From: Glaciecola sp. UBA1851
GTDB lineage: Bacteria; Pseudomonadota; Gammaproteobacteria; Enterobacterales; Alteromonadaceae
Assembly (NCBI GenBank): GCA_002338515.1
Contig: DDIL01000172.1
Location: forward strand, 5,374 to 69,373
DNA: 64,000 bases
Direction of reading: 5' to 3'
Under the pieces are notes generated by a model. The model worked only from the letters and a program-made list of their open reading frames with translations. It did not search any database and had not been told where the DNA came from. The first letter of the stretch is position 1; each line of letters begins with the position of its first letter. Shown in pieces: positions 7,907 to 17,655 of the stretch. The position numbers and the translations under genes were made by a program.

Positions 7907-9724
7907 ATGTCCCAAGATCATAGTAACACACCACAAGACGCACCTTCTATAGGGCTTAGTCAACCCCAACTAACGCAACTAGCGCAGGCTGTACAAGGTT
8001 TTAGTAAGGACCAATTGTTGTGGTCGAGTGGTTATTTAGCAGGCCTATCAGCTAATTCGCAACAACAAACTAGTACACATTCTAGTGCAGTACCAGATGT
8101 TGAAGCTTCAACACTGACTGTTATGTATGGCTCTCAAACAGGTAATGCTAAGCATGAAGCTGTTGCGTTCAACGAACATTTAGTAAAACAAGGCATAAAA
8201 ACAAACCTTGTTAGCATGGCCGACTATAAACCAAGAAAAATTAAAGATGAAACTCATTTGGTACTTTTTGTTAGCACGCACGGTGAAGGTGACGCCCCAG
8301 ACGATGCCGTTGAGTTTCACGAATTTCTTAGTAGTAAAAAAGCGCCTAAATTAGATAAATTGCAATATGCTGTCGTTGGCTTAGGTGATACTAGCTATGA
8401 ATTTTTCTGTCAAACAGGTAAAGATTTCGATGCAATGTTGGCGAAACTAGGCGCTAAGCCAATAGTTGAACGATTAGATTGTGACGTTGACTATGCAGAT
8501 GATATTGCAGCGTGGGCAAAAACAGCGACACAAAAACTAGTAGCCTCATTAAAACCAGTTACTGTTGCTAGTACTGCTCAACCGCAACTAAAAGTGGTTG
8601 AGTCGATAAACCAATACAATAAGCAGAACCCATTTACCGCTAACTTACTAACTAATCAAAAAATAACTGGTCGCGATTCAATTAAAGACATTCGCCATAT
8701 CGAAATATCACTAGAAGATTCTGGATTGAATTATCAGGTTGGCGATGCATTAGGGGTGTATTTCTTAAATGATGAATTGATTGTTAACAAAATAATTAAA
8801 GCAACGAATACTTCTGCTGATACCAAAATTAAACTAAAAGAAGAAACGTTCAGCTTGAAAACGGCCCTTACGGAAAAACTAGAGCTTACTCTGAGCTATC
8901 CAGGGTTCGTTAAAGCCTATCAAGCAGCCACTAATGATGCTGGATTGAAAGCTATTTTAGATGACAAACCCGCTTTACGTACATTCTTAGAAGAAAGACA
9001 AATTGTTGATATTATAGAGCAGTTTCCAAATAAAATAGATGCTCAAGCCCTAGTTGATGCCCTTCGTCCAATTAGCCCTAGGTTGTACTCAATTGCATCA
9101 AGTCAAAATGAAGTTGAAGACGAAGTGCATCTTACTGTTGCCCATGTTGACTACGATGCTTTTGGTTTCCAACACCAAGGAGGCGCATCGGGCTTTTTAT
9201 CAACTCGATTAGAAGAAGGCGGTGATGTAAAAATATTTGTTGAAAGTAATGACAATTTCAGACTACCAAGCGATCCTAAAACGCCCGTTATTATGGTTGG
9301 TCCTGGAACGGGAATCGCTCCCTTTAGGGCTTTTATGCAAGAAAGAGATGTATCAGAGGGTGAAGGTAAAAATTGGTTGTTCTTTGGTAACCCTAGCTTT
9401 ACTCAAGATTTCTTGTACCAAGTTGAGTGGCAAAGCTATTTGAAATCAGGCTTATTAACTAATATTGATTTAGCCTTCTCTCGTGACCAAGCGGAAAAAA
9501 TCTACGTTCAAGACAGGCTAACGGAAAAAGGCAGCGAAGTGTTTCAGTGGCTAGAACAAGGGGCACATTTTTATGTCTGTGGAGATGCTATGCGAATGGC
9601 AAAAGATGTGGAAATAGCACTTTTAAACATTATCGAAAAATACGGCAATAAATCCGAGCAAGAAGCAAAACAATACTTAGTTGATATGAGAAAAGCTAAG
9701 CGATACCAGAAGGATGTTTACTAA
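7907..9724 (+). CDS. cysJ: Assimilatory sulfite reductase (NADPH) flavoprotein subunit CysJ
   Basis: Transfers electrons from NADPH through FAD and FMN to CysI for reduction of sulfite to sulfide. 605 residues, normal length. N-terminal CysJ-type segment ([26 protein letters not shown]), flavodoxin domain from about residue 68 ([27 protein letters not shown]), FAD-binding domain with RLYSIASS, and NADPH domain with [13 protein letters not shown], ending in the usual KRYQKDVY. The ATG lies immediately after a terminator T-run and lacks a visible ribosome site; no better in-frame start exists downstream before conserved sequence. Its stop overlaps the cysI ATG (TAATG). First gene of cysJIH. Confidence 0.97.
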   Translation: MSQDHSNTPQDAPSIGLSQPQLTQLAQAVQGFSKDQLLWSSGYLAGLSANSQQQTSTHSSAVPDVEASTLTVMYGSQTGNAKHEAVAFNEHLVKQGIKTNLVSMADYKPRKIKDETHLVLFVSTHGEGDAPDDAVEFHEFLSSKKAPKLDKLQYAVVGLGDTSYEFFCQTGKDFDAMLAKLGAKPIVERLDCDVDYADDIAAWAKTATQKLVASLKPVTVASTAQPQLKVVESINQYNKQNPFTANLLTNQKITGRDSIKDIRHIEISLEDSGLNYQVGDALGVYFLNDELIVNKIIKATNTSADTKIKLKEETFSLKTALTEKLELTLSYPGFVKAYQAATNDAGLKAILDDKPALRTFLEERQIVDIIEQFPNKIDAQALVDALRPISPRLYSIASSQNEVEDEVHLTVAHVDYDAFGFQHQGGASGFLSTRLEEGGDVKIFVESNDNFRLPSDPKTPVIMVGPGTGIAPFRAFMQERDVSEGEGKNWLFFGNPSFTQDFLYQVEWQSYLKSGLLTNIDLAFSRDQAEKIYVQDRLTEKGSEVFQWLEQGAHFYVCGDAMRMAKDVEIALLNIIEKYGNKSEQEAKQYLVDMRKAKRYQKDVY

Positions 9725-11451
9725 TGAGTGATAATAAAGACCTAATTGTAGAAGGTAAACTTTCAGATAATGAAAGACTAAAATCAGAAAGTAAGCATTT
9801 GCGCGGAACAATTGTTGAAGACCTAGCAGACCCTGTTACAGGTGGTTTTACTGCTGATAACTTTCAGTTGATTAGATTTCACGGGATGTATCAACAAGAC
9901 GATAGAGATATTCGCGCAGAAAGAGCCAAACAAAAATTAGAGCCTATGCATAATGTTATGCTTCGCGCTCGTTTACCAGGTGGCGTCATTACGCCTGAAC
10001 AATGGTTGGTTATTGATAAATTTGCTACAGAAAAAACCGTTTATGGCAGTATCCGACTTACTACTCGTCAAACATTTCAATTTCATGGCGTACTCAAACC
10101 GAATGTTAAACCAATGCACCAGTTGCTCAATTCAACCGGAATAGACTCTATTGCCACCGCTGGTGACGTCAATAGAAACGTATTATGTACATCAAATCCA
10201 ATAGAATCAGAAGTACACAAGCAAGCCTGGGATTGGGCGACGAAAATAAGTGAGCACTTACTACCTAAAACTAATGCATACGCAGAAATTTGGCTAAACG
10301 GTGAAAAAGTTGAGTCTACAAAAGAGCAAGAGCCAATTTTAGGTGATAATTATTTACCACGTAAATTTAAAACAACTGTTGTTATCCCACCTCAGAATGA
10401 TGTAGATGTGCATGCAAACGACCTAAATTTTGTAGCCATTGCCAAAGAAGGTGAATTAATTGGATTCAATGTACTTGTAGGTGGTGGGTTGGCTATGACT
10501 CATGGCGATCACAGTACCTTTCCACGAAAAGCTGATGATTTTGGCTTTATAACATTAGATAAAACATTAGATGTAGCCGCAGCAGTTGTATCCACCCAAC
10601 GTGATTGGGGCAACCGAGTTAACAGGAAAAATGCCAAAACTAAATATACTTTGGAAAGAGTGGGTGTTGAAACATTTAAGTCTGAAGTAGAAAAGCGAGC
10701 TAATGTTAGTTTTGCGCCAAGCCAGCATTATGAATTCACGTCAAGGGGCGATCGATTCGGATGGGTAGAAGGTATTGACGGCAACCACCATTTAACACTT
10801 TTCATTGAAAATGGCCGAATTTTAGATTTCCCTAACAAACCATTAAAAACAGGTTGTGCAGAAATTGCGAAGATACACAAAGGTGATTTTAGACTGACTG
10901 CAAACCAAAACTTAATCATTGCGGGCGTACCGGCTGATCAAAAGCAGACTATAGAAGACATGGCAGTGAAACACGGTCTTTTGAAAACAGATACGAGCAA
11001 ACAACGCCAAGATTCTATGGCATGTGTATCTCTACCAACATGCCCACTAGCTATGGCTGAAGCAGAGAGATATTTACCTGATGCTGTCGATCAAATAGAA
11101 GCGATGCTAGCTAAACATGGTTTACCTAACGAGAGTATCATTTACAGAGTAACAGGGTGTCCTAATGGTTGCGGTCGCGCCATGCTTGCAGAAATTGGAC
11201 TAGTAGGCAAAGGCCCAAATAAATATAACTTGCATCTAGGTGGCAATAGAGAAGGCACCCGTATCCCAAGAATGTATAAAGAAAACATTCTTGATACGGA
11301 AATAATGAACATCATAGATGAGCTTATTGGTAAGTGGTCAAAGAACAGATTCGAAAATGAATCTTTTGGAGACTTCGTCGTACGAGATGGCATAGTTAAG
11401 CCTGTAGTCAATTCGGCTCTAGATTTCTATGAGGCTAATCCAAATGAGTAG
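9724..11451 (+). CDS. cysI: Assimilatory sulfite reductase hemoprotein beta subunit CysI
   Basis: Six-electron reduction of sulfite to sulfide at a coupled siroheme-[4Fe-4S] centre. 575 residues, as in enterobacteria. N-terminal SNERL-like segment and HLRGTI lead to [13 protein letters not shown] (siroheme and substrate arginines); GDVNRNVLC follows. The cluster ligands are Cys in [19 protein letters not shown] and GCPNGCGRA. Translationally coupled to cysJ by a one-base overlap, and its 3' end overlaps the start of cysH. No cysG or cysDNC genes lie nearby, so siroheme synthesis and sulfate activation are encoded elsewhere. Confidence 0.97.
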   Translation: MSDNKDLIVEGKLSDNERLKSESKHLRGTIVEDLADPVTGGFTADNFQLIRFHGMYQQDDRDIRAERAKQKLEPMHNVMLRARLPGGVITPEQWLVIDKFATEKTVYGSIRLTTRQTFQFHGVLKPNVKPMHQLLNSTGIDSIATAGDVNRNVLCTSNPIESEVHKQAWDWATKISEHLLPKTNAYAEIWLNGEKVESTKEQEPILGDNYLPRKFKTTVVIPPQNDVDVHANDLNFVAIAKEGELIGFNVLVGGGLAMTHGDHSTFPRKADDFGFITLDKTLDVAAAVVSTQRDWGNRVNRKNAKTKYTLERVGVETFKSEVEKRANVSFAPSQHYEFTSRGDRFGWVEGIDGNHHLTLFIENGRILDFPNKPLKTGCAEIAKIHKGDFRLTANQNLIIAGVPADQKQTIEDMAVKHGLLKTDTSKQRQDSMACVSLPTCPLAMAEAERYLPDAVDQIEAMLAKHGLPNESIIYRVTGCPNGCGRAMLAEIGLVGKGPNKYNLHLGGNREGTRIPRMYKENILDTEIMNIIDELIGKWSKNRFENESFGDFVVRDGIVKPVVNSALDFYEANPNE

Positions 11452-12199
11452 TCTTGCGACAAAAATTGAGGATAATAATAAACTGACGCTGAAAAGCGAG
11501 CTTAACTTATCTGAAATTAACTCTAAATTAGAGTCTCTTTCGCCAATAAAACGTGTAGAGTGGGCATTAGAGACTTTACCAGGTAATCATGTTGTTTCAT
11601 CTAGTTTTGGTGCTCAATCCGCGGTAATGCTGCACTTACTTAATACAGTATCACCTAATATCCCAATTATATTGACTGATACTGGCTATCTTTTTAAAGA
11701 AACATATGAATTTATTGACGAACTGACAAGTAAACTGAAACTTAATCTCCATGTTTACAGTGCCAAGTTAAGTCCAGCATGGCAAGAAGCTAGGTTTGGA
11801 AAGTTATGGGAAAACGGCTTGGAAGGAATAGAGCAATATAATAAGTTAAATAAAGTTGAACCGATGAAAGAAGCTCTAGGTGACTTAGGCGCTAATACTT
11901 GGTTTGCAGGGTTGCGAAGAAGTCAATCAGATAGTCGTTCAAACTTAAATGTACTGCAGAAACAAAAAGAACAATTTAAAGTTCACCCTATTATTGATCA
12001 GTCAAATAGAGAGCTTTACTTATACATGAAGGCGAACTCACTTCCTTATCATCCTCTATGGGATAAGGGCTATGTTTCCATTGGCGATTGGCATACTACG
12101 AGTAAAATTGAGGAAGGTATGACAGAGCAAGATACACGATTCTTTGGCTTAAAGAGAGAATGTGGGTTACATGAGTTTGGTGACGGTGATGGTATCTAA
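11444..12199 (+). CDS. cysH: Phosphoadenosine phosphosulfate (PAPS) reductase CysH
   Basis: Reduces PAPS to sulfite with thioredoxin. 251 residues from the chosen ATG at 11444, which has GAGG at 11431-11434 and overlaps the cysI stop; the frame also opens at 11429 but that ATG lacks a ribosome site. Motifs: [17 protein letters not shown] (PP-loop), [45 protein letters not shown] and the catalytic C-terminal [10 protein letters not shown]. Only the single redox cysteine of the PAPS (not APS) type is present; the extra Cys pairs of [4Fe-4S] APS reductases are absent. Last gene of cysJIH. Confidence 0.96.
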   Translation: MSSLATKIEDNNKLTLKSELNLSEINSKLESLSPIKRVEWALETLPGNHVVSSSFGAQSAVMLHLLNTVSPNIPIILTDTGYLFKETYEFIDELTSKLKLNLHVYSAKLSPAWQEARFGKLWENGLEGIEQYNKLNKVEPMKEALGDLGANTWFAGLRRSQSDSRSNLNVLQKQKEQFKVHPIIDQSNRELYLYMKANSLPYHPLWDKGYVSIGDWHTTSKIEEGMTEQDTRFFGLKRECGLHEFGDGDGI

Positions 12200-12656
12200 A
12201 ACGAGAGGGATGATATTCAGCATTGCCATCCGACGACTTTTGCAATACCGTTTTCTTTAATTTCATTAAACAATAAAACTTTTTAGTGCCTTTATAATTT
12301 AATTTTAACCGTATTTATATATAAATGTATGGAAAGTTGCTTACTGTAAAGGATAATAATTTTTCTCTTTCGTAATCAATTTTTATTCAAACTATTTACA
12401 ACCCTTTTCTAAACCTTAACTCCATCATATTGGCTATTTGTGTACACATAATAACGATTCCAAACCCAGTGCATAATTATACAAACACATACCATTGTAG
12501 ATTCATAAAATTACGATAAGCCAATCGAAACAGATGTTTTTATCCAAAAAACAGCTTAAGCATTCTAATTATGATAAGGGAATGATTAAAATTGCCGATA
12601 ATTACATCAAAGATTCAACATACTGTCACATTACTGTAATATTAATATGATTTCAG
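12200..12656. other. Intergenic region after cysH, nothing recognised
   Basis: About 460 bp of A+T-rich sequence after cysH. No clear terminator directly after cysH, no frame longer than about 20 codons with a ribosome site, and no repeat noted. The promoter of the next gene starts at 12657. Confidence 0.5.
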
Positions 12657-12685
12657 TTGAGTATTTTGTTATTTTAATCTATACT
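12657..12685 (+). promoter_or_regulatory. Sigma70-type promoter of the gene at 12718
   Basis: TTGAGT (12657-12662), exactly 17 bp, TATACT (12680-12685). One or two mismatches from consensus in each hexamer with optimal spacing; a start near 12692 would give a leader of about 25 nt containing GTAAGGAATTAAG. Confidence 0.65.
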
Positions 12686-12717
12686 TTGTACCAATTCACC
12701 TGATGTAAGGAATTAAG

Positions 12718-13050
12718 ATGAAGAAAACAATAGGAAGATTCTCTTCCAATATATTAATGTTAAGCGCGGTATGTTTATCAGCGCCATCTTTTGCAGATTC
12801 TGAAAGCGTTGGTGACAAAGCAACTTTTGAGTGTATGAATAAGAAAACATTCGCCATAGATGAAACTTGCATGTCAAAAAGCATTGAAAATAACTTTGCT
12901 TTTCAAAAAGCGCAAAACTTGTTAGTACAGAAAGCCGAAGAAACAAACGATAGAGTAATGGCTACAATGACATTTGATAGTCGAAATATGACTATTAAAA
13001 TAGTCGCATATAAAGATGCGACGTTAGCAAAAGCTGATACTCAAAAATAA
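12718..13050 (+). CDS. Exported protein of unknown function
   Basis: 110 residues with a signal peptide ending APSFA and cleavage before DSES. The mature part has two cysteines 14 residues apart (FECMNKKTFAIDETCM) that could form a disulfide, then helical, Lys/Gln-rich sequence and a final beta-like segment (RNMTIKIVAYKDA). I recognise no family. The gene is monocistronic: strong -35/-10 pair upstream, AAGGAATTAAG ribosome site and a terminator directly after the stop. That arrangement argues that it is expressed. Short stand-alone exported genes like this recur in the window (3077, 5188). Confidence 0.75.
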   Translation: MKKTIGRFSSNILMLSAVCLSAPSFADSESVGDKATFECMNKKTFAIDETCMSKSIENNFAFQKAQNLLVQKAEETNDRVMATMTFDSRNMTIKIVAYKDATLAKADTQK

Positions 13051-13067
13051 AATTAGACTTACTAGAG

Positions 13068-13092
13068 GCCTCTTGTTTTCAAGGGGCTTTTT
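13068..13092 (+). terminator. Rho-independent terminator of the gene at 12718
   Basis: 8-bp stem GCCTCTTG/CAAGGGGC (one G-T pair), tetraloop TTTT, then TTTTT, beginning 18 bp after the stop codon. Confidence 0.85.
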
Positions 13093-13589
13093 AATTTTTA
13101 ATTTTTAATGACTAATAATGCCGCTGATTACTTATCGTTAATGCCCTCCTAATAAATCCACAATACTGTTTCTGTTTCATATAATCACCCTATCAAGCTC
13201 TCATTAATCTCTCAATTCAAAGAGCGAACACATCAACTTTAACAATTAAATCAGAAACCTACCATAATACATAGATAGTTCAATTTTATTACTAAGCCCT
13301 TATTAAATGAGATAATTATACTGATACGAACATATACGTATGTATTAATATACATACTTAATGTTATAAGAAGGGAAATATCCAAACTAATTAATCTTTA
13401 AATCCACGCGAATACTCACCTAAATTAGTATATTATTCTTATTGCGCATAATAACAATTAATAAAAGCCAATGTGTTTAAAAACTAGAAAAGTTAAATAC
13501 CGCTCTACTAATCATGAGTAAGAACAATAATTTTCAGGCTTTTGATATTATAAAACTGTATATTTTTATTAGTACTTATACATAAAATA
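13093..13589. other. Intergenic region before the GGDEF gene
   Basis: About 500 bp, strongly A+T-rich. Contains the interrupted palindrome at 13338-13357 listed separately. No RNA gene or credible small frame seen. Confidence 0.45.
13338..13357. promoter_or_regulatory. Interrupted palindrome, possible operator
   Basis: GTATGTAT-TAAT-ATACATAC: two 8-bp arms around 4 bp, 233 bp upstream of the diguanylate cyclase start. Could be a binding site for a dimeric regulator; in sequence this A+T-rich, chance is a real alternative. Confidence 0.25.
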
Positions 13590-15743
13590 ATGATTAAGAC
13601 GGATTTTAGCCAACCCAAAAAGCCTGAAAACGAAATCAATACGTTTTTCGCTTTACCTACGGTCTTATATGGACTGAATTTTGGTGTGCTTGGTGGAATG
13701 TCAAATGCTCTACTGAATGTAAATTTCTTTGGAGATTTCGGCCTTTTATTCGGACAAATATTCGTACTATTTTGCTTGATTACCAGGGGTTTAAATGCGG
13801 CTATCATTGCAGCATTCATTTCTTCGGTAGCAGGTGCTATTTTTTCCCAAGATCCCTTTTTAATCGCTATTCTATTGCTTGAAATGCTTTTTGTTCATGT
13901 GGCGATGCGAAAAGGTTACTTCCTATTTCAAGCAGTAATGATCTATTGGTTAATTATTGGCCTTCCTTTATACATATTCTTGCATGCCATAACTACTTTT
14001 GCATCTGCTGAAATACTCTTTATTAGTGCAGTCACACGGGCAATTAATGGCTTAATTTGTGTATCAGTTGTTGCGATGTTTTGCTGGTTCTTACCGTCAC
14101 ACTTCATATATAAAAAGTATTACGCTAGCCCTCCTCAACTATCTTCTCTTATATTTTCATTATGTATGCTTACGATATCACTACCTGCAATGGTAATTGC
14201 GCTATTTTTTATATGGCAATCCACTGCACACAATGAAATGAACTTGCAACAAACAATGAATAATCAAGCATTGCAATTAACATCCGCTAATGACATAGAA
14301 TTAAAGCGACATCTTAATAGCTTAATGACCATAGGGAAAGTGCTCGAAACAAATCCTACAGCCCGTCTACAGCCTTTACTAACCGCAACTGAACAGAATT
14401 ATGACCTTTTTGAAAGTATGATTATTGCGGATAAATTTGGTAAAGTTTTAAGAGCAGCACCCAGTCAATATAGCATTAAGCTAAATGAACTATCACACGC
14501 AAGTATAAACAATCGAGACTATTTTGAAAAAGCTCAGACTGCTAAGCTTCCCTTCATTCACGACGCGTTAGTTGGTAAAGGCTTTGGTCCCAGAGTGATT
14601 ATATGCTTTGTGGCGCCCATTGTTGACAAGGGAGTGTTTAATGGATTAGTACAAGGCGCAATGACCCTAGAAAGCCTTGAAGAATTTAATACAAAACACG
14701 TTACTGATGCATTCTACTTCGTGATCAATGACCAAAAAGGAAGAATAATTGCGAGTTCTAGTGAGCTCAAATTATTGCAAATGTCTAACTTCGATATTCA
14801 ACCATATAAAAACGCCCTAATAAATAGAATTCCGTCAATGATAGTAGGAGATGAAGAATATTTATTTGCTCAAGACACAACTATGAATGGCTGGAAGATC
14901 ACTATTTTAGTTTCACCAAATACCATCACTTCGAAGTTGGTCACCTATTTCTTCATTCTTATTATCGCAACTATATTCGTACTTACAGCATTTGCTTTAG
15001 TTGCAAAATCCTTGTCCAAAAAAATCACAAAACCATTGGTTGATATAGCAGACAATTTCCCCAATGCAGAGTTCCACCCCAAAATAATACGGGAGTCTCA
15101 AGTAAGTTCAGAAATGGTGAAACTGACACACAAGTTGATTGACTCTCACGAAGTTATGTCGAACTTTCATCAACAATTATCTGAACAAGTACATGTAAAA
15201 ACAAAACAATTAAAGCAATTAAACCAGGAGCTTTATTCTATTGCTCAAAAAGACTCATTAACTCAACTTCTAAATAGAGCTGGGTTTAATAGACTGGCCA
15301 TTACCTCTTACAGGAATTGCGTACGAAATAATATTCCAATGTCATTAATTATTATGGATATCGATTATTTTAAACGTATCAATGACACATATGGACACCC
15401 TTTTGGAGATATTTGCATTGTTGCGGTGGCTAAAACAATCCAAAAACACTGTAAAAGAGACACTGACATTATTGGAAGGTTTGGCGGAGAAGAGTTTATT
15501 ATTATGATTTCAGGTGGTGAAATTGATGAACATGTTGCAAGGATTTCTTTGATTAAAAATGAAATTCAAGGACTGGAGTTTAAAAAAGATGAAGAAATTG
15601 TCACTATGACTATTAGCGCAGGTATTGCTAGCTTGTCAGAGGATTTCTCGATGGATTTCGAAGATTTAATTCAAGTTGCAGATGCCCAACTTTATAATAG
15701 TAAAAGAAATGGTCGAAATAGAATCTCCACAAAACAACAATGA
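13590..15743 (+). CDS. Membrane diguanylate cyclase with MASE-like and Cache-type sensor regions
   Basis: 717 residues. Makes cyclic di-GMP from two GTP. The N-terminal third has several hydrophobic segments (about residues 20-205), resembling an integral-membrane sensor of the MASE type. A soluble extracytoplasmic region (about 215-445) with Cache-like features (NNRDYFEKAQ, GPRVIICFVAPIV, DATTMNGWKI-type end) follows, then a further TM helix near 450-475, a linker coiled coil, and a GGDEF domain. The active-site motif is GGEEF at residues 632-636; the inhibitory I-site RDTD sits at 623-626, five residues upstream, so product feedback is expected. DIDYFKRINDTYGHPFGD binds metal and GTP. No clear ribosome site precedes the ATG at 13590. 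Stands alone. Confidence 0.92.
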   Translation: MIKTDFSQPKKPENEINTFFALPTVLYGLNFGVLGGMSNALLNVNFFGDFGLLFGQIFVLFCLITRGLNAAIIAAFISSVAGAIFSQDPFLIAILLLEMLFVHVAMRKGYFLFQAVMIYWLIIGLPLYIFLHAITTFASAEILFISAVTRAINGLICVSVVAMFCWFLPSHFIYKKYYASPPQLSSLIFSLCMLTISLPAMVIALFFIWQSTAHNEMNLQQTMNNQALQLTSANDIELKRHLNSLMTIGKVLETNPTARLQPLLTATEQNYDLFESMIIADKFGKVLRAAPSQYSIKLNELSHASINNRDYFEKAQTAKLPFIHDALVGKGFGPRVIICFVAPIVDKGVFNGLVQGAMTLESLEEFNTKHVTDAFYFVINDQKGRIIASSSELKLLQMSNFDIQPYKNALINRIPSMIVGDEEYLFAQDTTMNGWKITILVSPNTITSKLVTYFFILIIATIFVLTAFALVAKSLSKKITKPLVDIADNFPNAEFHPKIIRESQVSSEMVKLTHKLIDSHEVMSNFHQQLSEQVHVKTKQLKQLNQELYSIAQKDSLTQLLNRAGFNRLAITSYRNCVRNNIPMSLIIMDIDYFKRINDTYGHPFGDICIVAVAKTIQKHCKRDTDIIGRFGGEEFIIMISGGEIDEHVARISLIKNEIQGLEFKKDEEIVTMTISAGIASLSEDFSMDFEDLIQVADAQLYNSKRNGRNRISTKQQ

Positions 15744-15850
15744 CGTAATTTTATTTTTCATAATAAATATCAGTGACACGCTCATGACAAAATAGGATAT
15801 AAATAATATTTGTACTATACTACTCAAGTCGTACTAGTTTTTAATTTGTT

Positions 15851-16762
15851 ATGAAATCAATTTTTTACTGCATAAACGGAAGTGTAGCCGTTAGTCTTTA
15901 TTTTTTGAATACTATTTTTTGGTTTATTCCGATAATCTTTCTATCTCTTTTTAAGCTTATCCCGCTAAGAACTTCACAAACTTGGCTATCTAAATTAGTT
16001 GACCAGTGCGCCACTAACTGGATCAGTATCAATACATTTAACCAATATATTTTTTCTCGAACACAAATTGAAACTAACCTCCCCCATAAGTTATCCGACG
16101 ATAAATGGTACTTAGTTATTGCCAATCATCAGTCTTGGGTGGATATTCTAGTGCTTCAACGAATTTTTAATAGAAAAATTCCCTTTCTTAAATTTTTTTT
16201 AAAGCATAACCTTATATATGTTCCCTTTCTTGGCCTAGCTTGGTGGGGCTTAGATTTTCCATTTATGAAACGTTATAGCCGAGCTTTTTTGAAAAAAAAT
16301 CCGCATTTAAGGGGCAAGGACCTTGAAACAACTAAAAAGGCTTGTCAAAAATTTGAGAATACGCCTGTTAGTATTATGAATTTTGTTGAAGGCACACGAT
16401 TTCAACCATTAAAACTAAAACATCCCAATACTGCAAAACTCGGCCTAAAAAACACCCTCGCTCCTAAATCAGGTGGAATTGCATTTGTGCTCAATGCCAT
16501 GGGACAAAGACTTACAGAAATAGTAAATGTAACTATTTACTATCCAAAAGGTATACCGAACTATTGGGATTTTGCATGTGGCAGAGTTAAGTACATAAAA
16601 GTAGAAATTGATACCATAAACGTTAAAACACTTTACGCTCAAGGGTACTATTCAGATAAGTACTTTGATTGCGAAAAACAAAAAATACAATTTCAAACTT
16701 ACTTAAACAAATTGTGGCAAGAAAAAGATGCCAGACTGGCAGCTATGCAAGAGAAAAGTTGA
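15851..16762 (+). CDS. PlsC/YihG-like membrane acyltransferase, copy 1
   Basis: 303 residues. Member of the glycerol-phosphate acyltransferase family with HX4D motif NHQSWVD (His93-Asp98) and EGTR motif in NFVEGTRF (Glu180), as in lysophosphatidate acyltransferases; the long form resembles E. coli YihG. Hydrophobic N-terminus (about residues 8-35) anchors it to the inner membrane. Conserved PFMKRYSRAF and KKNPHLRGKD segments lie between the motifs. The next gene is a close tandem paralogue starting 4 bp after its stop, so they are co-transcribed. The actual acceptor (1-acyl-G3P or another lysophospholipid) cannot be told from sequence. Confidence 0.9.
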   Translation: MKSIFYCINGSVAVSLYFLNTIFWFIPIIFLSLFKLIPLRTSQTWLSKLVDQCATNWISINTFNQYIFSRTQIETNLPHKLSDDKWYLVIANHQSWVDILVLQRIFNRKIPFLKFFLKHNLIYVPFLGLAWWGLDFPFMKRYSRAFLKKNPHLRGKDLETTKKACQKFENTPVSIMNFVEGTRFQPLKLKHPNTAKLGLKNTLAPKSGGIAFVLNAMGQRLTEIVNVTIYYPKGIPNYWDFACGRVKYIKVEIDTINVKTLYAQGYYSDKYFDCEKQKIQFQTYLNKLWQEKDARLAAMQEKS

Positions 16763-16766
16763 CTAC

Positions 16767-17654
16767 ATGCACAAAATTAAACCAATCATTATTTTTACTA
16801 TTCATATCATATTACAACTCGCCAATATGTCCTTGTGGGGCGGGCTTATCATTATATTTGGTTTGCTACGATTTTTATTGCCAATTAAAGTCATAAATCA
16901 AGTGCTATTGAAACTCATGCATCGTTTATATCTGTCATTTGGGATTATAAGCGTAGCAATGATTAAAATATTTAATCCAATTGAGATTCAAATTGATATT
17001 GATGAGCCGCTTTCAAAACAAAAATGGTACTTAATAACAGTAAACCATATTAGTTACTTAGACATTATATTGTTAATCGATTTTTGCGCCCCACGAATCC
17101 CACCGCCAAAATTTTTTTTAAAGAAAGAGCTGATATGGCTGCCTTTTGTAGGATTGTCTGCTTGGGCACTTGATATGCCTTTTATGCGCAGGTATTCAAA
17201 GGCTTTTATAGATAAACATCCTCATCTGAAAGGAAAAGATATTCAGGCGACTAAAAAATCTTGTGAAAAATATATAAATACACCTACTACAGTCATAAAC
17301 TTCGTAGAAGGGACGCGATTCACCAAAAAGAAACATAAAGAAAAACAAAGTCCGTTTTCACATCTTTTACGCCCAAAGGCTGGTGGTATAGCCTTTACTC
17401 TGAATGCGATGGGAGAATTATTTAGCAATATATTAGACATTACTCTAGCCTACCCTGATTCATCGCATCCAATGATGGATATGCTAAGTGGGAAGATGAC
17501 CAAAATAGTTATTGACGTAAGAACTATGGATGTGTCAAATGAGTTAATTGGCGACTATTTTGAAAATAAACATTTTCAAACTAAATTCCAAATTTGGATA
17601 AATGCATTATGGACAGCGAAAAACGAAAAAATACGAAAATGGATGACTAATTAA
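16767..17654 (+). CDS. PlsC/YihG-like membrane acyltransferase, copy 2
   Basis: 295 residues from the ATG at 16767, preceded by GAGAAAAG; the frame also opens at 16728 inside the preceding gene, which is less likely. HX4D is NHISYLD (His94-Asp99) and the EGTR motif is NFVEGTRF. The centre (PFMRRYSKAFIDKHPHLKGKD, then TKKSCEKY) nearly repeats the same region of the upstream paralogue, so the two arose by tandem duplication; they differ most in N-terminal anchor and C-terminal third, suggesting different lipid substrates. One base separates its stop from the mechanosensitive channel ATG. Confidence 0.9.
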   Translation: MHKIKPIIIFTIHIILQLANMSLWGGLIIIFGLLRFLLPIKVINQVLLKLMHRLYLSFGIISVAMIKIFNPIEIQIDIDEPLSKQKWYLITVNHISYLDIILLIDFCAPRIPPPKFFLKKELIWLPFVGLSAWALDMPFMRRYSKAFIDKHPHLKGKDIQATKKSCEKYINTPTTVINFVEGTRFTKKKHKEKQSPFSHLLRPKAGGIAFTLNAMGELFSNILDITLAYPDSSHPMMDMLSGKMTKIVIDVRTMDVSNELIGDYFENKHFQTKFQIWINALWTAKNEKIRKWMTN

Positions 17655-17655
17655 A

